Shown here: positions 1 through 10,955 of the stretch, piece after piece
Numbering within the stretch: the first letter of the stretch is position 1
Layout: every line of letters starts with the position of its first letter
DNA from: Bryoerythrophyllum caledonicum
Lineage: Eukaryota; Streptophyta; Bryopsida; Pottiales; Pottiaceae
Assembly: GCA_963971425.1 (NCBI GenBank)
Contig: OZ020525.1
Coordinates: 3,517,560 to 3,581,559, forward strand
Length of the DNA: 64,000 bases
Direction of reading: 5' to 3'
Translations under genes and position numbers: made by a program
Notes under the pieces: model-generated
Database searches by the model: none
Seen by the model: the letters and a program-made list of their open reading frames with translations, nothing else
What the model was told of the DNA's origin: nothing

Positions 1-196
1 TAAATATTTATTTTGTGTAAATCTCCTTGACTTGAAACTTGGTACACATGTTCTCAACATAAAGATGATTTTGTGTTAAAAAATTCATGGTAAAATAACA
101 ATTTTTTAGCCCTCGGAAGGGTGTCAAAGTTGGCAGCAATGTGCACACAGTCTCTGGAATTACACAAGGTGCCAATTTGGGTGTCACCCCACTGTA
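1..196. mobile_element. Tc1-like terminal repeat, cut by window edge
   Basis: This matches the right terminal repeat of the Tc1 element at 22.8-25.6 kb. Shared landmarks are the CAACATAAAGATGAT-like tract, the word GTGTCAAAGTTGGCAGC, and an outer end CCAATTTGGGTGTCACCCC followed by ACTG and TA at 195-196. Only the outer subrepeat of the arm lies in the window, so the element body must lie to the left. It has diverged clearly from the 22.8 kb copy, so it is a separate, older insertion or a sister subfamily. No coding sequence is visible. Confidence 0.75.
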
Positions 197-582
197 CTGT
201 ACACTTAGTAATTTTGTGAGATTTAGAAGAATTTTCAAACTTGTAATTATTCAATGTCCTCCCTACCGAGAGTTAAAATTCAAGCACTTTTCATCCATTT
301 TCTAGTATATTACAGGCTTTTTGGTGTATGATAGAGATGTTCTAAGGGGTTACAAACATGTGATATGCAATTAAGTAATTACGCCCTTGGAGTTTAGAAA
401 TGCACTTGTTCATGGTGGCGACTATTGCACCCAAATATGCCAAATTTTTCCTTTAAAAAAACCCTTTTTCACTCATCCTATACATGAAGTTCATGCCAAG
501 CTAGTATTTGAGCCTATCCCATGCAATTGCATAAGTCTACAACTCACGTGAGGCCAATGCATGTGGCTAAGGGCATATTTGC
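197..582. other. unassigned AT-rich DNA
   Basis: I see no gene, RNA or clear repeat boundary here. It separates the Tc1-like arm from the first TTAA element. Confidence 0.5.
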
Positions 583-1330
583 TTAACCCCCAAAGGACAG
601 AGCCTATGACTGTGGTATCAATCATAATTTCCATTATACAATGTGCTTTAATTTTTCATCAAATGAAAGTGTATTTTTTAATTTTTTTAATTTTAAAGAT
701 ATGATCACATGTGTTTTTTATGTCACAAAAATCACAAAATTATTTGTGAAAATTTGAAATTGTTGTCATTTAATGAAGAAAATTCATATCAAATACAAAA
801 CATGCTTAAAAATCCTGAAAACTTCACTAAAGGTCTACATTATAGTGCCTAGAGTTGTGGTGTGAATGAATCTTCCATGTTTAGCTAAAATTGGAATATC
901 GATCAATTGTGGTTATAGGCCAAAGATTCAAATCACAATAACATATTTATTTTCATGTATTTTTCAATATTTCAATTTGTGATGGAAACTAGACTTCATA
1001 AGCTTCATTTCATTCCTTGGACTCAAATTCAATACATATAATTTCAATGGCTCAAAATCAAATTTAATGCTAAAGCTAGAAGTTTCTAAAATTCACTACA
1101 TTGAGATCCATGTCACAAGTACTTTCTTCTTTAGATAAAACATGATTACCTCAATGAGGCAAGTTTCGTCATCATCTAATGCTTACACACTCAAAGAACT
1201 CTTCACAAAATAATTGGGTAAAAAACAATTGTTTACATCAATTATCATCCTTGAAATGTTATTCAAGATACCATTTTTTATTACTTTAAATGTCATCCAA
1301 GACACCATTTTCTAACTCCTACAGGGAACC
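583..1330 (-). mobile_element. TTAA-flanked non-coding element, subfamily B (copy B3)
   Basis: Starts TTAACCCCCAAAGGACAG and continues into AGCCTATGACTGTGG, which is the reverse complement of the right end of the copy at 3.5-4.2 kb. The body (calcium-free AT-rich words such as ACATGTGTTTTTTATGTCAC, then CATGATTACCTCAATGAGG) matches copies B1 and B2 in reverse. The far end, near 1,320-1,330, is worn and its exact limit is uncertain. There is no coding capacity, so it is non-autonomous. Confidence 0.6.
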
Positions 1331-1474
1331 CGAAGAAGGAGCTTCAAACTCACTCGCTTGAAAACAAAGTCCAATCGATTTCTATCTTGAACATACACAA
1401 CAACCAATGGGTTGGGATAGTTCAATTGTTTGTATTTACATCCATTGGAATCAAACTTCCTACCAACTCAAAAC

Positions 1475-1683
1475 CACTACACCATTCCCTGAATATAGTG
1501 TAGACTTGACTATTTAAAATTTCCTACACTAATTGAAAATTTACATGCAATTGTTGACTAACACACACTTGCTTGAGAACAAATATCCAAACAAAAGTTG
1601 GCATGCACATGCTTTGATGGAAATCAGTGTGGGTGATCTACATCAATAATGAATCTACACTATATTCAGTGTTTATTGTAGCC
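1475..1683. mobile_element. CACTA-like miniature element (H1)
   Basis: The left end reads CACTACACCATTCCCTG and continues to AATATAGTGTAGA; the right end is an inverted copy (CTACACTATATTCAGTG, then TTTATTGTAGCC, a little worn). AAC lies directly outside both ends (1472-1474 and 1684-1686), a 3-bp target duplication as expected for CACTA (En/Spm) transposons. No open frame of note. A second copy ends at 6,066 and keeps the GGTGTAGTG end. Confidence 0.65.
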
Positions 1684-1934
1684 AACTAGGGTCTATTTAC
1701 ACATATGAAGTCTATCTAGTTAGCAAATCAAAAGTTTTAACAAAAAAATTATCAATTGGAATACTTACTATCCTGATTAGCTACGACACTTGCTTTACTT
1801 TTGTAGTTGTAGGTGTTTAGTAGAGGTCTGGTAGTTAGGAAAAAAATCCAAATAACAATTTCATTACATAATTTGAAATAGATGAGATTCAAAATACGAA
1901 GAAGACTAAACCATTGCCATGTGTCACCACAGTT

Positions 1935-2346
1935 GTAGCAATAAGGTTGGATGACCTGTAACCACCAACTTAAGCTTGTTGACCTATTTATAGCGTTTGT
2001 ATACGTGGTAAGAATTTTTTTGGGAATTCAAAATAGGATTTCATGAATATTGCAATTGTTGTGACCATTTATTTCTCCATATTGAAATTGCTACAAATTT
2101 TCAAAGTGTATAGTAAGCCGTGACCCATTTCTCGACATACAAAACTCTCTACTTCCACAGTAAATTGTGCTAATGACCACTTGTGCAAGAGACTAAAAAC
2201 TGAGAGCTTTGAACCAATTATAATCTGACACCCAATCATAATTGACTTTCCTAAAATTTCGGAAATGGGGTGGACAGCTGGTGGTTTTGGCCCACATAAG
2301 ACTGTCAATTTTGGGGTTGGTGGTGGTGATAGGTTATCCAACCTTA
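1935..2346. repeat. dispersed repeat, copy 1 of 2
   Basis: About 410 bp from GGTTGGATGACCTGTAACC to GATAGGTTATCCAACCTTA is repeated in the same orientation at 7,527-7,998 with moderate divergence. The outer words (GGTTGGATGACC and GGTTATCCAACC) are roughly inverted, which suggests a transposed unit with short inverted ends. No protein is encoded. Confidence 0.7.
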
Positions 2347-3510
2347 GCAAGCTTCCTTCTTTTCCATGCATTCACAAAAGCCTTGTACAAGTCCATGCTT
2401 TGATCCTCCAAAATATTCAATAGATTAAGAAAATTCCAAGTCCCAAAATTAGCTTGACTAGAGTTGATTTTGGATACTTCCACTCTTGAATGTATCACAT
2501 ACATATATTTCACAAGGCACATGCCTCGTGAAATATGACATTATTACAACAGAACTCCCATCCCAGGATTCAACTGAGAGCAGTCAATCGTTCTTCAAGG
2601 TTGCCGTCAACGTCCAACACCACAACGAACTTCGGTTGGAGCCACATCCATCCCACAAACTGGCCAGGCTATACAACTTGTAAGGTACAGGCTTCAAATT
2701 CAGTCCTATCATCCACTCTTTTAACCCATTACCGCCCAGGGATATTTCTAGAAAAACCAAGATTTCTGCTAATTTTTTTCTTTGAACCGGATTTGATGGA
2801 AATACAATGACTAATATCAACATCTACCGTTACAAAATTGAACTTGACCCATGACCTAAACTTTGGGGAAATTTTGCACAACATCCAACGGTTGATGGAA
2901 TGAATTATAGTGTTTAAAGTTATCGTATATTGGTAGTGAAAATTGGGGAATTTGGAGGGTGTACTACTTTAACCATTAATAGATTCTTGCAAGAATTTTC
3001 TTACTTTGAATTAGAGTGGTTCATATGTGCACTAAGTTGATAGCTTCGCATTGACATATCATATGTGAAGAAAACATTAATACATAATTATTGGTGATTC
3101 TTTTGCTTTTTTCTACTTGATTGTATACAAAAATGTACCAACCTTATACAAATCAAAACGGAATTCTTGTATGTGAGGAGAATCAACAATCACAAAACAT
3201 TGAAGAATGTCTGAAAGACAAAGTTCAATCATAGTTTAAGACCAAAATCAATGTGCATGTGTGAAATACAACATAGTATGTGACATAGTATTTAGTGTAT
3301 TTTAGTGTATTTGGTGTATTTTGTGTTGTAATCCTAGCTTTTCCAAGAGTTCTATAAGTACAAATCATGATCTGATTGTTGGAGAGTGTTTGTGTAATGA
3401 GTGCGCAAATCTAAACCTTGTATCCTAAAGCCTAGTTCGTCATGCATTTCATGCAAATTGAGTTTTAGCACCTCCGGAGTTCCATTTTGGGCTTCCTAGG
3501 CGCTGAAGGG
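2347..3510. other. no gene seen; a TTAA-type element end at its right edge
   Basis: Short open frames here are not convincing. The last 45 bases (CTCCGGAGTTCC, then CTTCCTAGGCGCTGAAGGG before TTAA) look like the right end of a TTAA element of the kind complete at 16,859-17,157, directly abutting the next copy. Confidence 0.4.
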
Positions 3511-4227
3511 TTAACCCTTAAACGCCGGAGCATCTAGAAATTGGCTTATTGGATGACATAGTTGAATGATAATCAATGTAACAACCATTTCTCATCCAAT
3601 TTTTTTTGGGAGAGTTCATTGAATGTATAATTTTTAGATGATGATGAAACTGGCCTCATTGAGTTGATCATGTTTTATCTAGAGAAGAAAATGTTTTTGA
3701 CATGGATCCCAATACAATGAATTTGAGAAACTTCTAGCTTCAGCACTGGATCTGAATTTGATCCATCAAAAGGATATTTGTTGAATTTGAGTCCAACAAA
3801 TGAAATGAAGCTGATGATGTCTAGTTTCCATACCATTTTGAAAATTTTGGAAAAACGTAAACTGAATAAGTTATTACAATTTGCGCAAGGATCTATAACT
3901 GTGGTTCCAATTTTAGCTAAACACGGAACTTTCATTTACACCACAAGTTTTGGCACTATAATGTCTACCTTTGGTGAAATTTTCAGAAGTTTCTAGCATA
4001 ATTAGTAGTTATTTTGAGTTTTCTTCACTTTTTCTTCACAAAATCACAATAATTCCAAATCTTCACAAAAAAATCTGTGATTTTTGTAACATAATTGAGA
4101 CATGTGATCTCATCTCTAAAAAATGAAGTAAAAAAATCCACTTATATTTGATGAGAAACTAGAGCATACAGTCGATTGGAAATTTAGATTGATGCCACGG
4201 TCATAAGCTCCGTTGTTTAAGGGTTAA
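3511..4227 (+). mobile_element. TTAA-flanked non-coding element, subfamily B (copy B1)
   Basis: Complete copy. The left end is TTAACCCTTAAACGCCGGAG, and the right end ends GCTCCGTTGTTTAAGGGTTAA, its imperfect inverted copy. TTAA sits at both outer edges (3511-3514 and 4224-4227). The inside is AT-rich and non-coding. TTAA targets and termini that begin CCC are the signature of the piggyBac superfamily; no transposase is present, so the assignment rests on ends alone. Confidence 0.7.
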
Positions 4228-5904
4228 ACGGAATGAAGCCATTTGTAAGACTTTGATCCATTATGAAGAGAAGGGACTTTTTCTTCCTTTTGTAAACACC
4301 ATTTTGCACCAAATAACTTGTACGGATCTATCCATCACATCTATGCCATGTGTATGTTTATTTAAAATAAGATATGTATTGTAGTGGGAGGAACTTTGAC
4401 TCCAATACTTGGCCTCTCAGCATAATTTGATCTTCAATGAGGTTTGGTCTTTAGTTCAAGTGTGAAAGGCCCCTAAGTTTTTCTTGAGCTTGAACTTCAA
4501 AGCCTTCATGTTGGCCGAGGAAAGCCAAAGGAGAGTGTACTTAAGTCGATCGTGTTGGAAGGTTTGGCATTGTATGTGGAATTTTCATTTGAATTGTGTT
4601 GCATTCAAGAGCTTGGCGTCTAGAGAGTAAGAGGCTTAGCCGTTTATTGCCTAACTAGACCACGGATCTTTTTATGCACTGCGTCTACTCACCAAATACG
4701 GTGGATGTTGCGCATGAGCTTAGGCAAAAGAAACACAATCGCCGTGGTGAAATTCTCAATAGCCAATATAAATGTGCAAATGTGTAAATCGATCAATGTT
4801 ACCCCTCAAGATCAAAATGTGGCAGATAATTATATGCCACTTTAGGTTAATCTACGGTGATACCATTCTCATACTTTCTCAGTCGAGGCCCGAGATAGTC
4901 TTGCAGATAATGGTGTCTAGCGGAATCTTGAGGCCTTTAAATAGAGATCGGAGAGCTATGGCAAACACAGACGTGCAAATTGAAGACCGTGACAAGAGCC
5001 GCCAATCATGTAAAAAGTTATACACCCATAGCCCCACCATCAACCCTCATTGGCATTGAAGGGTTCAATATTTTCTAAGTGTCGCTTTACACTATGGTGG
5101 AAAAGGGCACCAACCAAAAATTCAAGGAAAATTTTGGGAAAATGATTGGCCAATATTGGAAAAATTGTCACTCTTGGCTAAGTGTGTTCTAGATTTTCCT
5201 TGAATTATTTATAAGTGTCATTTTTCACCATAGTATGCAACAATTCTAAATGCCTCTAAGTGCTTAGATTGCTTAAGGGTCTTGAAGTGGTTGAAGGAAT
5301 GAAGAGAGATACTAAAGCAATAATTGTGTCTTCTACACTTGATTTATAAAGAGGGCAAAAAGTAGATTTATGAATTTGATATATTTTGTATGATTGGAGT
5401 GGAATCTCAGTCTAAGATTTAAAAACGTGTTTCTTATAATGTGCTTCAGCTTTGTGTGTTGGTTTTAATCCCTAAGATACAAGAAAATGCAATGCATAAG
5501 TGAGAGGAGAAGCCATTCATCCATTTGCATCATAAGGGATTAAAGAAGGAATTCACTAGAGCAGAGAACGAAGGAGCATTAAAATAGACGAGGTCCAAGA
5601 AGCATATATATTGGAGCAATACTGGTGAAGGCTTGGTTATCATTTGACGTTCTAGCTATGGCATTGAAGTTTTAGAGGTATCTTTTTCAATGTTTTATTA
5701 AAATGTTGTCAAAATCTCAAGTGCATAGCATTCATAAATTGGAAGATATGGTAGTGGTTGTAACCTTGGGTTAGAAAAAGTATTGAGGCAATAAGGTACA
5801 ATTATAGAAATTGAGCACTATTACCTATGGGAAGCTTTATTAGTTATAAATTTGTTATTGTAGGTACAACGTTCATTGAATGTCGTGTGGATTAGAATAG
5901 TTCA
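4228..5904. other. no gene or repeat recognised
   Basis: A mixed-composition tract with words such as TTGGCCTCTCAGC that recur near 6.3-6.55 kb, suggesting an old dispersed repeat. No open frame with a recognisable domain and no tRNA-like fold was found. Confidence 0.4.
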
Positions 5905-6066
5905 AGATTCTACACTATTGGAAACTTATATGCAATCGTCAACTAACACACATTTGCTTGAAAACAAAACCCAATCAAAACATAACATGCATATATTTGA
6001 TGTATATGAATGTAGGTGATCCACATCAATAATGAATCTACACTATATATAGTGAATGGTGTAGTG
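5905..6066. mobile_element. CACTA-like miniature element, left-worn copy (H2)
   Basis: Shares the body of H1 (AACTAACACACATTTGCTTG, ATCAATAATGAATCTACAC) and ends with ATATATAGTGAATGGTGTAGTG at 6,066, the inverse of a CACTACACC terminus. The left terminus is not clear, so it is probably truncated. Confidence 0.5.
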
Positions 6067-7526
6067 ACTAAGGTCTTCAATGTGCATGCAAACTTTCATA
6101 GATAGATAAAGTGGAAAAACAATTGACATTCAATCTAGAATATACATCACATGGACGACAACAACTACCATAATTAGGAGCCGTGTGCTTTCCAAACACA
6201 CATATGATAATTTAAGGATTTCTTCACACCAAGACCAAGGTCAAGAGGCCGTCAAATTCCACCAATGAGATTACAAGAATGGCCAAAGTTTAGCCTCTCA
6301 GCCTTCACATTGAAAGCTAAAGTCCAAAGGCCGTCGCCCTCCATTATTCCTACATGGCAAGACTTTTAGAGAGTTTTGGTCCCAAGGCGATCACCACTAA
6401 AGAGAAAAGTTGAGTTGCCATTTTTAGACAACCCAAACTTCCCTCAAGAGGTTGTCAACTTCCTTTAGTTTGTATATTTTGATGTCTTTTTTAGCCCAAG
6501 AGTTTGGCCTCTCCCCATTGTTTGGGCTGAAATTTTGACGGTTGGCCTCTCAACATGTTGTGGTCGCTTTACTTAGAACACACTTGAAGCTCCGAGAGAG
6601 CTTTCCAACGCATCTCTCGGATCTCCAATCAATGTTGTCATTAACAAACTACAATGATTTCCCTGAAGTGAGGTTGCCATGAAATGTACCCGTTCTCTAT
6701 ATGACATGCTCCATAATCTATTACCCTCGTGGATTCTACCGGTGCGTCCTGGTCCACTTATACGGTAAAGATTTGAAAGTGGGTTTTAAAAACAGATGAT
6801 TTCCAACTTCTTTATCCCACCAGAGCTGCCCACTTGTGAAATAGCCTACAATGTGGCTTTTTTTGTGTCCTACTATCTACACTTGAAGTTGTCTAACCAT
6901 ATAAGGTAGTCACGTCAAAAACCAGCAAAATTCCATGAGTGACTGCTAGTTTTTCTCTAGAAACTGCCAATAATTGCACATGTAACGAACTTCATAATTT
7001 AGCTCCGGTAGCAAAAGGCATGGGTAGCAGAAGTTGGTTTCAAAGCTGGTGGTTTTAGGGTTAAATGAATAGAAGGGCTCTTTTAGGGTGGAATTGCCAA
7101 GTATTACTGGCGATTTTACATCATGGCATGAATGGGCATGGGCTGATGTCAAAATTAGTGAATGCGTCAGAGTGCATGTAAGATAGAACGAACTAGGACT
7201 TTCCGGATTTTGTTTTAAGGTGAGTAATATCCAATTTCCGCTTTTTTGTTGGTGGTTTTAGGCCATTTGTGGGAGGGTCATGGCTCCCACCTACTGACGC
7301 GCACTTTCTTCACATGTGACTTTGAAAATTCATGACTAATTTATATTACATCGGAAAAATATGAAATTATTTGTTTGAAACTGTAATTCTATTCGCTATC
7401 ACTGAAAAATAATTCAATTATTATTTGGGCCCTCCATACATGCAAACTGCTTAACTTGATGGTTATGGGGGGTTTACCTTACATCAACAAAAATTTGTCG
7501 AGTCCCGTTTGTGCTTTCTGCACTAA
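6067..7526. other. no gene seen; one dispersed-repeat end
   Basis: No supported gene. Between about 7,310 and 7,485 lies a repeat ending GGTTATGGGGGGTTTACCTTA, which returns near 9.1-9.46 kb and 16.6-16.77 kb. Confidence 0.4.
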
Positions 7527-7998
7527 AGTTGGATGACCTTTAACCACCAACTTAAGCTTGCTGACCTATTTATAGCGTTTGTATACGTGATAAGAATTTT
7601 GAAGGGAATTCAAAATAGGATTTTATGAATATTGCAATTGTCGTGACCATTTATTTCTTCATATTGAAATTGCTACAAGTTTTTTAAGTGGATAGTAAGC
7701 CGTGACCCATTCCTCCATATACAAAACTCTCTACTTCCACAGTAAGTTGTGCTAATGACCACTTGTCAAAGCACCCATCGTTGTGAGCACAAGAGACTAA
7801 AAACCGAGAACAATTATAAACTGAGTACCAATTATAAACTGAGATTTAATTATAAACTGAGATCCAATTATAAACCAAGACCCAATTATAAACTCACTTT
7901 CCTAAAATTTTGGAAAAGCGGTGGGCGGCTGGCAATTTTGGCCCACATAATATTGTCAATTCTGGGGTCGATGGTGGTGATAGGTTATCCAACCTTAT
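7527..7998. repeat. dispersed repeat, copy 2, with an internal tandem expansion
   Basis: Same unit as 1,935-2,346 (GTTGGATGACCT to GGTTATCCAACCTTA). Where copy 1 has about two AATTATAATCTGAC-like words, this copy has at least five tandem AATTATAAACTGAG-type units of about 15-16 bases (roughly 7,810-7,890). The expansion therefore took place in this copy or its parent after the two separated. It encodes only an accidental NYKL-type peptide repeat. Confidence 0.7.
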
Positions 7999-8130
7999 GC
8001 ATGACTGACCTGTTTAATGCAACTCAGACCTGTTGTTTAGAGGATGGAATCTTGACCGTTGTCACTCATGCTGCAGAACAACCACAATTACCTTAATTCC
8101 AATGTCCACATGGAATTGCCTAAATACCCC

Positions 8131-8371
8131 GGTCGAGCGTTGCACCAAGCCTCAGGCTTGGAGGGGTGGAGGAGGGTAGGGACAAAACCGGCCCCTAATT
8201 TTATGTTGGAGGGGGGCCCTATTTGATCCTAGGGGGGGCCACCGAGGATAGTATGGGGCCGCAGGTCCCAAATTTGAAAAAAAAAAACCAAAAAAACCTC
8301 TAGGACCCTAAAACGGGCAGGGCCAGAAAAATGGACCCACCCGAGGCTGAGGTTTGGTGCAATGCTCAACC
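8131..8371. mobile_element. GC-rich miniature inverted-repeat element
   Basis: Left end GGTCGAGCGTTGCACCAAGC and right end GGTTTGGTGCAATGCTCAACC are inverted copies with few mismatches, extending inward for about 30 bases. The centre is unusually G-rich (GGAGGGGGGCCC, CCTAGGGGGGGCC) for this AT-rich neighbourhood. It is non-coding. No target duplication is clear, so the superfamily is unknown. Confidence 0.6.
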
Positions 8372-8528
8372 AGGGTCAATAAAGAGATTCTGTCCACATA
8401 CACATCTGCTACAGTTCCCAAAATCCACAACACCTTTTGTCCATCACATTGATCTCGTCCTGCCATTAGGAAAGAGGGAAACAAAATTGCCCTCCATCAC
8501 TTATAGGAATGTGCTCCACCAAACCAAT

Positions 8529-8758
8529 CTAAGGTAGGACAATCCAAACCCAAACCCGACAGGTGACCCAGTATTGTTCCTTTCTATACCCTTCCTAGAA
8601 TTGAGGGAGGAAATGTAGCCGGTCATCATGTCACTTATAAATTAATTGGTCATTACATACGCCAAATAAAGATATGCTACATTTCCTCCCTAGAATCTAG
8701 AAAGGGTATAGAAGGGAGTGGTATTCCGTAGCTGGTCCGTTTGGGTTGTCCTAAGTTA
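8529..8758. mobile_element. near-palindromic miniature element
   Basis: The two halves fold on each other: CTATACCCTTCCTAGAATTG then GAGGGAGGAAATGTAGC on the left answers GCTACATTTCCTCCC then TAGAATCTAGAAAGGGTATAG on the right. Pairing continues outward to AGGTAGGACAATCCAAACCC and its partner GGTTTGGGTTGTCCTAAG-like sequence. Arms are about 90 bases with a short loop, so the whole unit could form a hairpin. Confidence 0.65.
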
Positions 8759-9105
8759 CCATATGTCTTTCAAACCAACACGCTTGGCTGAATGGTCAGA
8801 GGTGGTATTGGAATTAAATTCTTTGCCATGAACTTGCCCTCACTAAAGCTACTTAGGTACTGCTGCTGGAAATTTCAAAGTCCCACTAGACTATATATTG
8901 CTTTTAAGACCAAGCTTTTTTGATGGTGGTGCATTGAACATCGACCTTTATCTTTGGCTTTGAATTGAAATGCCTCTTTGTTGCACTGGCCTTGCCACTT
9001 ATTGGATTAGAATAAGTACTAAAGAACCCACTTTCAGCCATCATTAAAAGCTGCCAGAAGTCTCAACTACCATCTTAACAGGACTTGACGACATGTACTA
9101 CAGCA

Positions 9106-9459
9106 ACCCCCCTCATAACCGACAAGTTAAGCAATGTGCATGTATGGAGAGACCAAATAGATAATAATCTATTTTTCAGTGATAGCCAATAAAATTAAAA
9201 TTTCAACCTAAGCAATTTCTTTTTTTTTTTGATGAAAATTGAATTAGTTATGAATTTTCAAAGTGTGCTGCAATGTATACTTGGTGGCCACCAAAAGGTA
9301 CCTCCGATAAGCAACGACCAAAAGCAAAGGGGTCTTGAGTAACAGAAAACCTCCATTTGGAGCTGAATGGGTGGTAATGGGATGGAAGTGGGTTGGATAT
9401 ACCCCAATTTTATAAGCGATAGTTATGGGATGTGTTTGGTTATGGGGGGCTTACCTTAC
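9106..9459. repeat. dispersed repeat with inverted ends
   Basis: CAACCCCCCTCATAACC at the left and GGTTATGGGGGGCTTACC at the right are inverted partners. The left half matches in reverse the repeat that ends at about 7,482, and related ends occur near 16,765. Boundaries are approximate. Confidence 0.45.
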
Positions 9460-10955
9460 ATCTTCTGGAAGACAAATTCTTTGAAAACTGAATGTCTTTT
9501 GTAAGACCAACCATTATGATGACTAAAATGATCATAACAGCCGTGTTTTTCTCCCCTTTTCTTTCCTAAAACTTCTTGAAGATTTTCACCTTTTTACATA
9601 AAAGACTGATTCATTAGAGAACTTCCTCTTAGAAGTCAAAGAAACCACAAGATTGACACTAGAAAGCATACTATTCCTTGATGGGATAATTATATTAAAA
9701 CTTAATTATTTATTGATATACAATCCACTACTAAAAAGAAGGTATGAGATGACCATTGAATAAACATTAAAAAATAATCTATATCAGACTTAGTGAATAT
9801 TTGTTGTAGTTGTTGGTTGTCTTACACCATCTCTTCAACAATGATAAGAGATCTAACTTCAAGGAAACTCTTTTATCTCATAGATGTAATCTAACTTTTT
9901 ATTGAAAATTCTCACATGTATATCATAAAATGACTTGGTGGTGGAACAAACATGCAATTTACTCAAGCCAACCTCTTTTGGAGACCAAAGCTCTTCTTCT
10001 TCTTTTTACATGATCATAAATTTATTAGAGGTGAGAAAGGGGTACCCCTAAGATGTTGTAGGGAGTATTAGATCTTGGTTGTAAAATTTCCATTCTCTTC
10101 TTCCTCAAAAAAACCACGCTACGAGTTATAAGCAAATTGTGTGGATTATGTAAGTTGCAAAAAATAAGCCATATGCCTAAAATATATATGAACTTTTTAT
10201 GCCTTTTGCTGATAGAATTTTCATTATGCTAAATACAAATACTCAAGAATTTCAACCCAAGATATGGTTGTTTGAGAGAAGGGATAGCATGTGAAAATTA
10301 AGAACCGTCTTTAAAAGATTTGAATAGCTCTATGTAACCACCTAGAAAATAAAATGTGCAGGACAAATTCACCAATCCGTCATGGCCAAACCTAGTTCAA
10401 ACTTCACTTACACGCATATTCATATTATCATTTTGAAAATTCTAATTTTAGAAGGCATCCCACACACTTTTAGAAATTTTGAATTTGTTTTTTACTAACA
10501 TATCCATAATGGGGTTCATTTGGTTAGTTTAGACAACTTGAGCATCAACAATCAAAATGAATGGAGATCTTTTGGTACAAGCATGGATGTAAGTTTTCCA
10601 AGTGAAGCATAGGAAATACACTATCACTACTTGGTGTACCTACTAGTTATTCTATATCATCTTTCAACTAGTGAACTAGTGACCATTGTATAAGTTCCCA
10701 ATGGACAAGAGGAATGGTTTTAGTTGGACATATTTCAAAATTGCCCTAGAAATCACTTGTGGAAAAGCTATAACTACCCCCAAGGACAAACATCAAGAAG
10801 CAACACATTCTACATTAATATCTGAAAGACATTTTTCCTTTAGAGGAATTTTCTATTTTAGGCCGATTCCTATGATGTCAAATTTGATAACAAATGGCTA
10901 CAATATTATCAACACTGAGGCACAATAGTAGCAAGTTTGTGGAAATCTTTGCATA
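9460..10955. other. no gene or clear repeat seen
   Basis: AT-rich sequence with only short open frames lacking recognisable motifs. Confidence 0.45.

Noticed and set aside
7749-8096. A 115-codon protein with an NYKL repeat.
   Set aside because: The peptide repeat is the translation of a DNA tandem expansion in a dispersed repeat.
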